Source: Brachyspira sp. CAG:484 (GTDB taxonomy: Bacteria; Cyanobacteriota; Vampirovibrionia; Gastranaerophilales; Gastranaerophilaceae). From it: a stretch of DNA of 47,158 nucleotides. Shown in pieces: positions 1 to 7,629 of this stretch. A model generated the notes under the pieces. The model had not been told where the DNA came from, did not search any database, and was given only the letters and a program-made list of their open reading frames with translations. How positions within the stretch are numbered: position 1 is the stretch's first letter; each line of letters starts with the position of its first letter. The position numbers were made by a program, and so were the translations under genes. The stretch lies in NCBI GenBank assembly GCA_000431315.1, contig HF989732.1:1-47158 (forward strand). Direction: 5' to 3'.

Positions 1-2
1 CC

Positions 3-695
3 TTAGGTATAATAGGTGTTGTGGCTGCTATGACTTTGCCGTCACTTGTTAATAAGTATAAAGAAAAAGAACTTTGTGTAAAAACACGAAAGATGTATTC
101 AACCCTTAGCAATGCAGTAATTTTAGCTCAAAAAGATTTTGGGGTTGTAGGTGATAATACTTTCCTTTTCGATGTAACAAAAAGTTCTGCAGAAGTTGCC
201 AAGACTTTCGCAAAATACTTTAATGGGACAAAAGTCTGCGAAAATTCTTCACAGAAAGGCTGTTCAAAATATTATTATAACCAGAAGTATGCTACCAGAT
301 ATTCCGGCTCTTCCGGTACGACACAGAGTATAAAACATACATATCCTAAAATTATTCTTAATGATGGTTCAGTAATTACTGTTCAGCAAATGACTTCCTG
401 TGACAGGGTAACCAGCAGCTGCAAACAGGATTCAGCAGGCAGCTGTATTTTGGATGAGAATGGGAACACGACACCTGTAACAGGCCACAGCTATGCTTGT
501 GCATATTTGTATATCGATGTTAATGGTCCTAAAAATCCTAATCAATTTGGAGCAGATTCTTTCCAATTCCCGGTATCAGCTACAAAAGTTATAAAGTCTA
601 CCTGGGCACCATGGGGTGCTGTCAGCTTAGAAAATATTCTTTCAGGAAAGGACAAATTAGAGTATACAAATTATACAGTAGGAGAAAAAAGGTAA
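3..695 (+). CDS. Type IV pilin-like / pseudopilin protein, 5' end cut by window edge
   Basis: The reading frame is open from the first bases of the window, so the true start and prepilin leader lie upstream. The first visible residues, LGIIGVVAAMTLPSL, are the hydrophobic N-terminal helix of a prepilin-type (N-methylated) protein and nearly match the pilin-like gene at 5027. The GTG at base 21 lies inside this helix and is not a start. After the helix comes a soluble, Ser/Thr- and Cys-rich domain with several cysteine pairs (such as KVCENSSQKGC and SSCKQDSAGSC) that could form disulfides outside the inner membrane. A hairpin follows the stop. Known for the family: such proteins are processed by a prepilin peptidase and assembled into type IV pili or type II secretion pseudopili. 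No assembly genes are in the window, so which machine it serves is unknown. Confidence 0.85.
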   Translation, partial: LGIIGVVAAMTLPSLVNKYKEKELCVKTRKMYSTLSNAVILAQKDFGVVGDNTFLFDVTKSSAEVAKTFAKYFNGTKVCENSSQKGCSKYYYNQKYATRYSGSSGTTQSIKHTYPKIILNDGSVITVQQMTSCDRVTSSCKQDSAGSCILDENGNTTPVTGHSYACAYLYIDVNGPKNPNQFGADSFQFPVSATKVIKSTWAPWGAVSLENILSGKDKLEYTNYTVGEKR

Positions 696-705
696 AATAG
701 AATAA

Positions 706-732
706 GCTTCCGGCGTTATTGCAGCCGGAAGC
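706..732 (+). terminator. Hairpin after pilin-like gene
   Basis: A perfect 9-bp stem (GCTTCCGGC / GCCGGAAGC) with a 9-nt loop lies 10 bases after the pilin stop. There is no good T-run after it, so it is either a weak terminator or an mRNA 3'-end stabiliser. Confidence 0.5.
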
Positions 733-846
733 CTAAATCTGAAAATTCTGTTCCAAACACATTAACTTTTGTCCCGCAAGTTGTATTACCTCGGGATGAT
801 TTTTTGATGCTGTTAAATGACTGTAAGTATTATCGTAGAAGTTTAT
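733..846 (-). other. Start-less open frame after the 79-aa gene, possible broken C-terminus
   Basis: On the minus strand, in another frame right after the stop of the 79-aa gene, 37 codons stay open to a TAG. They include the helix-like stretch NHPEVIQLAGQKL. There is no upstream ATG, GTG or TTG in frame; the only ATG gives nine residues. One added A in the short A/T run at the end of the 79-aa gene would join the frames and extend that protein by about 36 residues. This may be the detached tail of that gene or chance. Confidence 0.2.
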
Positions 847-1082
847 TTAAAAATATTTACAAGTTTAAACTTTGCACCCATTTCGGTTAATTTGTTTAAA
901 ATATTAGTTTCCTGAGATTTTAATGCTGTTGAAATCTCAATTCTGTCAGTTGTAAACATACCGCCGGTTTGTTCTTTTTTAACAATATCACTCATTTGAT
1001 TAAATAAGAGTTTAACTTTTGGCTGGTTAGCAGGAATAATAAATTTACTGTTTGTAAATGGGGAAGGGGTAGTTTTAATCAT
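843..1082 (-). CDS. Small hypothetical protein (79 aa)
   Basis: Not recognised. The start is well supported: an AAGGAG-type ribosome site lies 7 nt before the ATG. The product is a small, basic, soluble protein with no signal peptide or membrane segment. Its C-terminal half (TALKSQETNILNKLTEMGAK) looks helical. It lies about 80 bp downstream of the secreted 147-aa gene, with an inverted repeat between them, so it may have its own transcript. The frame may be truncated by a 1-nt change (see the start-less frame at 733). Confidence 0.6.
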   Translation of the reverse strand: MIKTTPSPFTNSKFIIPANQPKVKLLFNQMSDIVKKEQTGGMFTTDRIEISTALKSQETNILNKLTEMGAKFKLVNIFK

Positions 1083-1124
1083 ATAATTTCTCCTTTTTTG
1101 TTATAAAACAAGAGTATCATAAAT

Positions 1125-1152
1125 AAGACAGGATAAAAGTAATACCTGTCTT
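1125..1152. terminator. Inverted repeat between two minus-strand genes
   Basis: An 8-bp perfect stem (AAGACAGG / CCTGTCTT) with a 12-nt loop lies just past the stop of the 147-aa secreted protein. The T-run is only moderate on either strand, so it is a weak terminator candidate that could limit read-through into the 79-aa gene. Confidence 0.4.
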
Positions 1153-1161
1153 TTTGTAAAG

Positions 1162-1605
1162 TTATTTATCAATTATAATATTATGTTGATAGAGAAGTTC
1201 TTTTCGCTGGTGTTTGTATTCATCATTTTTGTCTGTTTCTATTTTTCTTAATTCTGTATAACAAACACCTTTGTCTGTTTCATCGGAGATTGTATTACAG
1301 TATTTGAGATATTTGTTAAAACTTTCACGTCTGCCAGCCCAGTAATTTTTTTTTGCACGTTCACTTTTGACAAAGCTGAAAATATCAAATATATCCTTCC
1401 TCTGAGTTTCATTCACATTTTCATAGCCGGTTTCGCAGAATTCTTCCCACTTAGGTGCAATTGCCGGGGATTCAATAATTTTTTCTTCCGGAGTTTCTTC
1501 TGCTGGCTCAAGTATTATTTCTTCATCTGAAAACGCCTGCACAGATGCGATTGTCAACATTGCCAGCGTTGCTAAAAATGCGGCTGTAAAAAATTTTTTT
1601 ATCAT
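1162..1605 (-). CDS. Secreted/periplasmic hypothetical protein (147 aa)
   Basis: The N-terminus is a clear Sec signal peptide: basic MIKK, a hydrophobic core to about residue 20, and a likely cleavage after SVQA. An acidic Glu/Pro-rich linker (residues 26-50) follows, then a charged helical domain with three cysteines (FCETGY, KYCNT, GVCYTE). This resembles small periplasmic Cys-containing proteins, but I recognise no family. The start lies 9 bp after the stop of the acyl-CoA ligase gene on the same strand, so the two are probably co-transcribed and translationally close. The function is unknown; the periplasmic location is inferred from the signal peptide. Confidence 0.7.
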   Translation of the reverse strand: MIKKFFTAAFLATLAMLTIASVQAFSDEEIILEPAEETPEEKIIESPAIAPKWEEFCETGYENVNETQRKDIFDIFSFVKSERAKKNYWAGRRESFNKYLKYCNTISDETDKGVCYTELRKIETDKNDEYKHQRKELLYQHNIIIDK

Positions 1606-1614
1606 TTCGGCTCC

Positions 1615-3288
1615 TTAAATTTTTACTAACTCTTTTACTTCTTTGCGTTTAACTTTTCTTGTAGCTGTTCTTGGAAGCGGATTTTTGGATATTATTATAT
1701 TTACAGGGCGTTTGTATGCGGTAAGACGTCCTGAAAGTGTCTTAACCTCTGAACGTATAAGCTTGTCCAGAGTTTCATCGTCATATTTAGAGATAAGTTC
1801 GTCCGCAGGAACAATAACTGCTGCAATTTCTTCGGTTCCGTCTTTTGCCCCGAATGTTCTTGAAATTCCCAGAACGCATACTTCGGCAAAATATGAACTT
1901 TTTTCAAGAACGGCTTCTACCTCTTCCGGGAATACTTTTTTACCTCCGGAAAGTACTATCATATTTTTAATTCTTCCGGTTATAAATATATGTCCGTCTT
2001 TATCAATTTTGGCAATATCTCCTGTATGTAACCAGCCGTCGCTGTCAATTACGGAAGCGGTCATCTCAGGCTGGTTGTGGTACCCCTTCATAACAGCAGG
2101 ACCTTTGAGTATAAGTTCGCCTGTTTCACTGTCAACTTTTGCTGTGAATGTTTTGAGCGGTTTTCCTACAGAGGCAAGTTCTCTTCTTTTATCTGTATTG
2201 ATTGATACAACCGGGCTTGCTTCTGATAAACCATAGCCCTGATATACTTTAATGCCAATTCTTTCAAAAAACTTTCCAACCTCAATGTCCAGAGGTGCCC
2301 CGCCTGATATACAGCCTATAAAATGACCTCCGAATTTGTCATGAATTTTTTTAAACATTAATTTTTTTATACTGTAAAACGGAATAAACTTTGCTGCCGC
2401 ATACATAGCTTTGAACATGCTCCGGCTTGATTTCGATGAATTGTTTAATTCCGCTTCAATACTTGTTTTCAACAGTTTCAAAAAAGCCGGAACAACTATC
2501 ATAAAGTCTACCTGTTTTTCTTTCATAATAGTTAAAATATCTTTTGGCTTGAGGCTTTGTGTATAATATACGGAAAAGCCGAAATTAAGGAATGTTGAAA
2601 ATCCGACAGTCATTTCAAAAAGATGATTCATTGGAAGAATTGAAAGTATCGTGCAGTGTCTGTCAGGAAGGATTGCCTCAAGTGCATCTCCAAGATCATC
2701 CAGCTGCGACATCATATTTTTGAAAGTAATTTCAACACCTTTTGGTGAGCCGGTTGTACCTGATGTGTATATTATAAAAACAGTGGATTTAGCACTTCTA
2801 TGACGCCATTTGGAGTCGTAATTATTTGGCAGTTCATATATGCTTGTAAGTCCGAGGTTATAAGAAGGCTCATCCATTACCAGAATATATTTCAAACTTG
2901 GAAGTTCTTTCTGCAAGTCCAGAGCTGTTTGAATATGAGATTGCGATACGAGCATTACAACCGGTTCACAGTCGCTTAGTATTGATTTTAATTCATATTT
3001 TGTAAGTTTTATATCCAAAGGAACAGTTGTCATACCGGCAAGTATTGAGGCAAATACACATGCTCCGTACTCAGGTTTTGATTCGGATAATATTGCAAGT
3101 CTGTCCCCTTTTTTTACCTGTAGTTCGTTAATCAGATGCCAGGCAAGTTTTCTGGATAAAAGTCCCAGACCTTTGTATGTAAATTCTTTCCAGCCCATCG
3201 CTGTTTTCATTCCAAGTGCAACCCTGTCGTTAAAGGCATTTGTTTTATCTTCTAATAATGAAAGAACATTTTTTTGTTTTAAAACCAT
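1615..3288 (-). CDS. AMP-forming long-chain acyl-CoA/acyl-ACP synthetase
   Basis: This is an ANL-superfamily adenylating enzyme. The phosphate-binding loop TSGTTGSPKG is at residues 175-184. Next come the A5 motif YQGYGLSEASP, the hinge region WLHTGDIAKIDKDGHIFITG with GRIKNMIVLSGG, and the C-terminal lysine motif PRTATRKVKRKE. The 557-aa length and the order of motifs fit FadD-like fatty acyl-CoA ligases, which activate a carboxylate with ATP and pass the acyl group to CoA (or ACP). No condensation domain or carrier is fused. The ribosome site is weak (AAGAAG). It is first in a probable operon with the secreted 147-aa protein and divergent from miaB. Exact chain length and acceptor cannot be read from sequence; recycling of exogenous fatty acids for lipid synthesis is plausible. 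Confidence 0.88.
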   Translation of the reverse strand: MVLKQKNVLSLLEDKTNAFNDRVALGMKTAMGWKEFTYKGLGLLSRKLAWHLINELQVKKGDRLAILSESKPEYGACVFASILAGMTTVPLDIKLTKYELKSILSDCEPVVMLVSQSHIQTALDLQKELPSLKYILVMDEPSYNLGLTSIYELPNNYDSKWRHRSAKSTVFIIYTSGTTGSPKGVEITFKNMMSQLDDLGDALEAILPDRHCTILSILPMNHLFEMTVGFSTFLNFGFSVYYTQSLKPKDILTIMKEKQVDFMIVVPAFLKLLKTSIEAELNNSSKSSRSMFKAMYAAAKFIPFYSIKKLMFKKIHDKFGGHFIGCISGGAPLDIEVGKFFERIGIKVYQGYGLSEASPVVSINTDKRRELASVGKPLKTFTAKVDSETGELILKGPAVMKGYHNQPEMTASVIDSDGWLHTGDIAKIDKDGHIFITGRIKNMIVLSGGKKVFPEEVEAVLEKSSYFAEVCVLGISRTFGAKDGTEEIAAVIVPADELISKYDDETLDKLIRSEVKTLSGRLTAYKRPVNIIISKNPLPRTATRKVKRKEVKELVKI

Positions 3289-3380
3289 ATTTCTTCTTAA
3301 CCCCGTAAAATCTAAGAAAACACTATTAATAAAACGATATAATTTATAAGGCTAAAAGTCAAGTCTGTTAATTTTTATTG

Positions 3381-3386
3381 TATAAT
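3381..3386 (+). promoter_or_regulatory. Possible -10 box upstream of miaB
   Basis: A perfect TATAAT lies 38 bp before the miaB start in the divergent spacer. No convincing -35 lies 16-18 bp upstream, so support is limited to the -10 and its position. Confidence 0.35.
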
Positions 3387-3423
3387 TTTTTATAGAGAAT
3401 ATGTCTGATAAAAGGGAAAAGAT

Positions 3424-4755
3424 ATGAAAAAAGTTTATATAGAAACAATGGGCTGCCAGATGAATAAGTCAGATACCGAAAGAATGCTTGGTATGCTTTC
3501 ATCTTTTAATTATGAGGAAACAAGCGAGGCAGAAAAAGCTGATTTGCTTATGGTAAATACCTGCTCTATCAGGCAGCTTAGCGAAGATAAAGCCTTCAGC
3601 TTAATTGGAACTTGGGGAAAGTGGAAACAGTCCAGACCTGATTTAAAAATAGGTTTTTGCGGCTGTGTTGCACAGCAGAAAGCAGAAGGAATTTTTAAAC
3701 GCGCACCTTATGTAGATTTTATTCTGGGTACGCATAAGATTTATTCACTTCCTGAAATCATAAAGCAGGTTGAATGCGGAGATAAGGTTTGTGAATGTAC
3801 TGAAACTAACGCTACAGAAGATGACAAAGCAAAAGACTTTAATATTAAACGTGTTAAATCAATGAATGCTTGGATAAATATTACAGAAGGCTGCAATAAT
3901 TTTTGTACATATTGTATAGTTCCTTACACACGGGGAAGAGAACGTTCAAGACAGCCGGAAATTATTTTGAAAGAAGCTCAGGATGCTTTGAATGCAGGAT
4001 TTAAAGAAATTACTCTTCTTGGGCAAAATGTTGACAGTTACGGTAAAGATTTCAAAGATAAAAATTACAGACTTTCAAATCTTCTGCGTGATTTAAATAA
4101 AATGGAAGGAAAATTCAGAATACGTTTTGTAACATCATATCCGACAGATATTACTGATGAACTAATTGAAACTGTAAAAGAATTGGATAAGGTGTGTGAA
4201 TACTTCCATATTCCTATGCAGTCCGGAAACAGTGAAGTCCTGAAGAAAATGAATAGAAGATATGACAGGGAAACTTATGCTAAAATTGTCAAAAAAGTTC
4301 GCGATATGATACCTGATGTAACCATTACAAGTGATTTTATTGCAGGTTTTCCGGGTGAAACTGAGGAGCAGTTTGAGGATACTTTGACCGCTATTGATGA
4401 ATTTGAACTTGACTATTCAAATGTTGCGGCATATTCCCCAAGAGAAAAAACCGTTGCAGCAAAATGGGTTGATAAGTATATTCCTGATGATGTGAAGGAT
4501 GAACGTTTCCAGCGTCTTAACAAAAAAGTTCAGGAAAACTGCCTGAAATCCAATCTTAAATATGTCGGCCGCAATATGGAAGTTCTTGTTGAAAGCTTCT
4601 ATAATCATAAGGGCAAAAATATAAACACAGGTAAAACACGAAATAATAAAACCGTTCATATTCCTTGTGATAGAGATTTGACCGGTGAATTTGTAGATGT
4701 CAGAATTTCGGGAGCAAAAACCTGGTATCTGAAAGGGGAGTTGCAGAAAACCTAA
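3424..4755 (+). CDS. miaB: tRNA-2-methylthio-N6-dimethylallyladenosine synthase MiaB
   Basis: This is a radical-SAM methylthiotransferase that adds a methylthio group to i6A37 in tRNAs reading UNN codons. The N-terminal UPF0004 domain carries its three cluster cysteines: C11 in ETMGCQMNKSD, C47 in NTCSIR and C81 in GCVAQQ. The radical SAM signature CNNFCTYC is at residues 157-164. A C-terminal TRAM-like RNA-binding segment ends near WYLKGEL. At 443 aa it has the usual family length. MiaB is preferred over MtaB or RimO because of the MNKSDTERM start and the YTRGRERSR segment. An AAGGGAA-type ribosome site precedes the ATG. It appears monocistronic. Confidence 0.95.
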   Translation: MKKVYIETMGCQMNKSDTERMLGMLSSFNYEETSEAEKADLLMVNTCSIRQLSEDKAFSLIGTWGKWKQSRPDLKIGFCGCVAQQKAEGIFKRAPYVDFILGTHKIYSLPEIIKQVECGDKVCECTETNATEDDKAKDFNIKRVKSMNAWINITEGCNNFCTYCIVPYTRGRERSRQPEIILKEAQDALNAGFKEITLLGQNVDSYGKDFKDKNYRLSNLLRDLNKMEGKFRIRFVTSYPTDITDELIETVKELDKVCEYFHIPMQSGNSEVLKKMNRRYDRETYAKIVKKVRDMIPDVTITSDFIAGFPGETEEQFEDTLTAIDEFELDYSNVAAYSPREKTVAAKWVDKYIPDDVKDERFQRLNKKVQENCLKSNLKYVGRNMEVLVESFYNHKGKNINTGKTRNNKTVHIPCDRDLTGEFVDVRISGAKTWYLKGELQKT

Positions 4756-5026
4756 AAATATCATATAATAAATAAGGAGTCGCATAAGCTTTTAAAGTAA
4801 GAAATATATGTTTTCGAACCGAAAGCTGTGCCTGCTGTACGCCAAAACTCTGGTAAACAAGGCTATAATGAGTTATACTAAGCGGACGCGATAAAAACAA
4901 CTAAGAAAAAATATTTATTTTCTCGGACACGCTCTCGCGCTGCTTCCGCTATCGCCTCAAAAAGTTTTATATTTAATCAAAAGAAAGTAAGAAAGAACAG
5001 GTACAACTAAAAAAGGAGATTAAGTT
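4756..5026. other. 271-bp spacer with compositionally odd segment before pilin-like gene
   Basis: No confident gene. At 4800-4960 there are several CpG-containing, GC-richer patches (for example around 4883-4891 and 4923-4955) in an otherwise AT-rich spacer. A 28-codon frame starts at 4808 with no good ribosome site, and another frame is open through the GC-rich patch; neither is supported as a gene. AGCGGA at 4881 and TCCGCT at 4945 are complementary, as are GCGATA and TATCGC nearby, but they cannot pair at the same time. It may be a dispersed repeat or regulatory leader. The last bases hold the AAGGAG ribosome site of the pilin-like gene. Confidence 0.4.
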
Positions 5027-5866
5027 ATGGAAAACGCAGTAAGACAAGACTTTCCGGGGGGGGGGCAGAGTAATTTAAGCTCCTTAACCGGTATTGGTAC
5101 AGGCTTAGAGCCATTTAGCGCCGCCGGAAGAAGAACTATTAAATCAGGTTTTACGTTAGCCGAGGTATTGATAACCTTAGGCATAATAGGTGTTGTCGCC
5201 GCAATGACACTGCCTTCTCTAATACAAAAGAATAACAATAAAGTCGTTGAAACTCGTTTAAAAAAATTTTATTCATCAATAAATCAGGCAATTCTAATGG
5301 CAGAGGCTGATTACGGAGATAAAAAAATCTGGTATGCAGATTTAGCCGGAGCTGATGTGGACGATGAAGGAAATGTTATAGAGGGTTCTTCAGAGGCGGA
5401 AGCATGGTTTAGAAAGTATCTTGCACCTTATATGAAGATTACGAAGATTGAAAATTTAAAAAGCGGTATTAGTAGTGGCTCTTTAATAGTATATTTTGCC
5501 GATGGAAGTGCATTACGCACAAGACGAAAGGATAGTACAAGAGATTGGGATTTTTTCCCTGGGAATGTGAACAAATGTATTAATTCTCAAAAAGCGGCAG
5601 AAGGTTGGCGTGATACCGGCGGAAGATGCTCTTTTGCATTTAACTTTATGCCGTCAGGCACTACTGAAAAATGGAAATACCATTATAACAGGGGCTTTGA
5701 ACCATACAAGTTTAACTGGGACGGAAATACAGAAACGCTTTATAATGATAGTAAATACGGCTGTAATTCGACCGGCGGCAGCAGCTGGAGGCAGTACTGT
5801 ACTGCAATCATCCAGATGAACGGCTGGAAAATCCCTGATGATTATCCATATAAGGTAAGTTATTAG
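5027..5866 (+). CDS. Type IV pilin-like / pseudopilin protein with switchable leader
   Basis: The prepilin signature is complete: basic RRTIKSG, then FTLAEVLITLGIIGVVAAM. Cleavage is expected after G41, and E46 is the conserved Glu5 of the mature protein. The 41-residue leader is long, but the start is well supported by AAGGAG 8 nt before the ATG. The leader contains three Gly codons made of a ten-G run (5056-5065). The mature part (about 238 aa) has a hydrophobic helix, then an aromatic- and Cys-containing C-terminal domain ending QMNGWKIPDDYPYKVSY. It resembles the pilin-like gene at the window start. Eleven Gs would give TAA three codons after the tract, and nine would give TAA after about five, so tract length can switch the gene off. 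Role inferred: fibre subunit or pseudopilin at the cell surface. Confidence 0.88.
   Translation: MENAVRQDFPGGGQSNLSSLTGIGTGLEPFSAAGRRTIKSGFTLAEVLITLGIIGVVAAMTLPSLIQKNNNKVVETRLKKFYSSINQAILMAEADYGDKKIWYADLAGADVDDEGNVIEGSSEAEAWFRKYLAPYMKITKIENLKSGISSGSLIVYFADGSALRTRRKDSTRDWDFFPGNVNKCINSQKAAEGWRDTGGRCSFAFNFMPSGTTEKWKYHYNRGFEPYKFNWDGNTETLYNDSKYGCNSTGGSSWRQYCTAIIQMNGWKIPDDYPYKVSY
5056..5065 (+). repeat. G10 homopolymer in pilin leader (candidate contingency tract)
   Basis: Ten consecutive Gs lie about 30 bp after the start codon in an AT-rich gene. With ten Gs the pilin frame is intact. Because the tract lies in the leader, length changes of three would leave the mature pilin unaltered, while changes of one or two abolish it. 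Confidence 0.75.
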
Positions 5867-5871
5867 CTAAA

Positions 5872-5897
5872 AAGGGGGCTGTATTAGAAGCCCCCTT
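5872..5897. terminator. Bidirectional terminator between pilin-like gene and DAHP synthase
   Basis: A 9-bp perfect stem AAGGGGGCT / AGCCCCCTT with an 8-nt loop sits in the 39-bp gap between two convergent genes. T-rich flanks occur on both sides (TTTT on the minus strand), as expected for a shared terminator. Confidence 0.75.
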
Positions 5898-5905
5898 ATC
5901 TTGTA

Positions 5906-6955
5906 TTATTTTACATTTGCGGATAAACAGGTTTTCTCGTAATGAAGCCTGTTGTTAAACGTGTTTATCCTTGCCATAATATCTTTAAACATAGGGATTG
6001 AAAGGCTCTGTTTTCCGTCAGAAAGTGCATTTTCTGGATCATTATGAACCTCAATCATAACACCGTCAGCACCAACAACAAGTCCGGCTTTTGCCATTGG
6101 TTCAATCAAGTATCTCTGACCTGTTCCATGGCTTGGATCAACAATTATAGGCAGGTGAGAGTATTTTTTTATCACAGGAATTGAAGCTATATCCATAACA
6201 TTTCTTGTGAATGCACTGTCAAAACTTCTTATCCCCCGTTCACATAAAATAACTTTAGAGTTTCCCTGATACATAATGTGTTCAGCTGCAAGAAGAAATT
6301 CTCTTATTGTGCTTGCAAGTCCGCGTTTAAGAATTACTGGTTTGCTGCATCTTCCCACAGCCTGTAGAAGCTTAAAGTTCTGCACGTTCCTTGCTCCAAT
6401 CTGCAAAACATCAATGTAATCGAGCATCATTGGAAGATCAGAAGCATCCATTATCTCAGATACTGTTAAAAGTCCTGTTTCTTCACTTGCACGTTTTAAG
6501 TATCGCAGAGCTTTTTCACCATAACCTTGAAAATCATACGGAGATGTTCTTGGTTTGAACGCACCGCCGCGAAGAAACTCACAACCCATCTCTTTTGCAG
6601 CCATCGCAACTTTCAGTAACCCTTCATAATCATTTTCAACAGAGCAAGGTCCAACCATTGCAACCGGTTTGTTATTCCCGCCTATTTTTACCCCGTTTGA
6701 AAATTCTATAACAGTATCCTCAGCTTTTCTGTCGCGTGACGCCAGTCTGAAAGGTTCTCTTATGACCTTTACTTCTTTTACCCCTTCAAGAGCAGCTAAT
6801 CTGCCAGGAGTAACTGATGTTTTATCTCCTATTGCATCAATAACGGTATGCACATTACCAATATTGCATCTTACTTCAAATCCGTTATCCTTTAATAAGT
6901 CTATAACGCGTTGAACTTGAACTTTGGTGGCATTGCGCTCCATAATTATAATCAT
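5906..6955 (-). CDS. aroF: 3-deoxy-7-phosphoheptulonate (DAHP) synthase
   Basis: This enzyme condenses phosphoenolpyruvate and erythrose-4-phosphate, the first step of the shikimate pathway to aromatic amino acids. The N-terminal 70 residues (MIIIMERNATKVQVQRVI...) form the ferredoxin-like domain typical of Bacillus/Thermotoga type I-beta enzymes. The catalytic barrel follows with MVGPCSVEN, FLRGGAFKPRTSPYDFQG, LKRGLAST, ILCERGIRSF, DPSHGTGQR and MIEVHNDPENALSDG. The 349-aa length fits. AAGGAG lies 7 nt before the ATG. The N-terminal domain in this class mediates feedback control, but which effector acts here cannot be read. No other aro genes are adjacent. Confidence 0.95.
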   Translation of the reverse strand: MIIIMERNATKVQVQRVIDLLKDNGFEVRCNIGNVHTVIDAIGDKTSVTPGRLAALEGVKEVKVIREPFRLASRDRKAEDTVIEFSNGVKIGGNNKPVAMVGPCSVENDYEGLLKVAMAAKEMGCEFLRGGAFKPRTSPYDFQGYGEKALRYLKRASEETGLLTVSEIMDASDLPMMLDYIDVLQIGARNVQNFKLLQAVGRCSKPVILKRGLASTIREFLLAAEHIMYQGNSKVILCERGIRSFDSAFTRNVMDIASIPVIKKYSHLPIIVDPSHGTGQRYLIEPMAKAGLVVGADGVMIEVHNDPENALSDGKQSLSIPMFKDIMARINTFNNRLHYEKTCLSANVK

Positions 6956-7022
6956 TCTTAATCTCCTTAACCTGTTAACAATGTAGTAAATGTATTAATT
7001 AGTGTAATATAAACAATTTTTA

Positions 7023-7622
7023 TTAGCAATCAGATTTTAACTTTCTTTGAAGATTTATTGCAGGAAAATATCCCGGCAGAACACCAAGACATTTACCAAT
7101 ATATTTTATAGTGTTTTCAGTTTCTTTTTTGCTAAAGTAATATTCGGCAAAAAGATAATGAAGTTCAGGATCGTTGTAAAAATAATCTTCTGCCTGTTTT
7201 AAAAAATAAATCCCTTCCTGCTCGTAACCGCATTTTAAAAAAACACGACCTATATATTTATGCACTTCAGGATTTATGGTACAGAGCCAGTCTGAATATT
7301 TTATAATATTTTCTACATATTCGCCTTTATAATATTTCATCAAAAAGTTTAAGTCAATTTCCAAAAAGTTTCTCAATTGGAAATAAGAAGGATAGGTGCT
7401 GACTTTTTTATCAATTAGCCCGCAAAGAAATACTCCCCAGTTTGCTCTTATATCTTTCTGTGCGTAACGGGCAAAGAACTCTTTTGCATTTGTGATGTCA
7501 TCATCTACAAGGCAGCAGTATGCAGCTTCAAGTAAATAGCCGTTTTGCTCAAAAAATTGTCGGCATCCTTCCGGGTCGGATGCCAACAATTTATTTTTTG
7601 CAATTTTATAATTTAGTTCCAT
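7023..7622 (-). CDS. TPR-like helical repeat protein (199 aa)
   Basis: No signal peptide. The C-terminal half shows at least two degenerate tetratricopeptide-type helical pairs (YIGRVFLKCGYEQEGIYFLK and LHYLFAEYYFSKKETENTIK), and the N-terminal half has similar helical spacing. Such proteins usually scaffold protein-protein contacts; the partner is unknown. It starts 7 bp after the stop of the secreted TPR protein upstream, so the pair is an operon and may act together. Cysteine content is fairly high for a cytoplasmic scaffold. Confidence 0.65.
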   Translation of the reverse strand: MELNYKIAKNKLLASDPEGCRQFFEQNGYLLEAAYCCLVDDDITNAKEFFARYAQKDIRANWGVFLCGLIDKKVSTYPSYFQLRNFLEIDLNFLMKYYKGEYVENIIKYSDWLCTINPEVHKYIGRVFLKCGYEQEGIYFLKQAEDYFYNDPELHYLFAEYYFSKKETENTIKYIGKCLGVLPGYFPAINLQRKLKSDC

Positions 7623-7629
7623 ATATAGT

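Noticed and set aside
1643..2236. 197-aa frame on the plus strand
   Set aside because: It lies wholly antisense to the acyl-CoA ligase, has no ribosome site and no recognisable motif; it is a shadow of the real gene.
4417..4785. 122-aa minus-strand frame over the end of miaB
   Set aside because: Fully overlaps conserved MiaB coding sequence on the other strand, with no motif.
4810..4830. TTCGAACC, resembling a tRNA T-loop
   Set aside because: No acceptor, anticodon or D-arm can be folded around it.
4808..4894. 28-codon frame in the pilin-like gene's upstream spacer
   Set aside because: No ribosome site at useful distance and no known peptide type. Kept only as part of the odd spacer.
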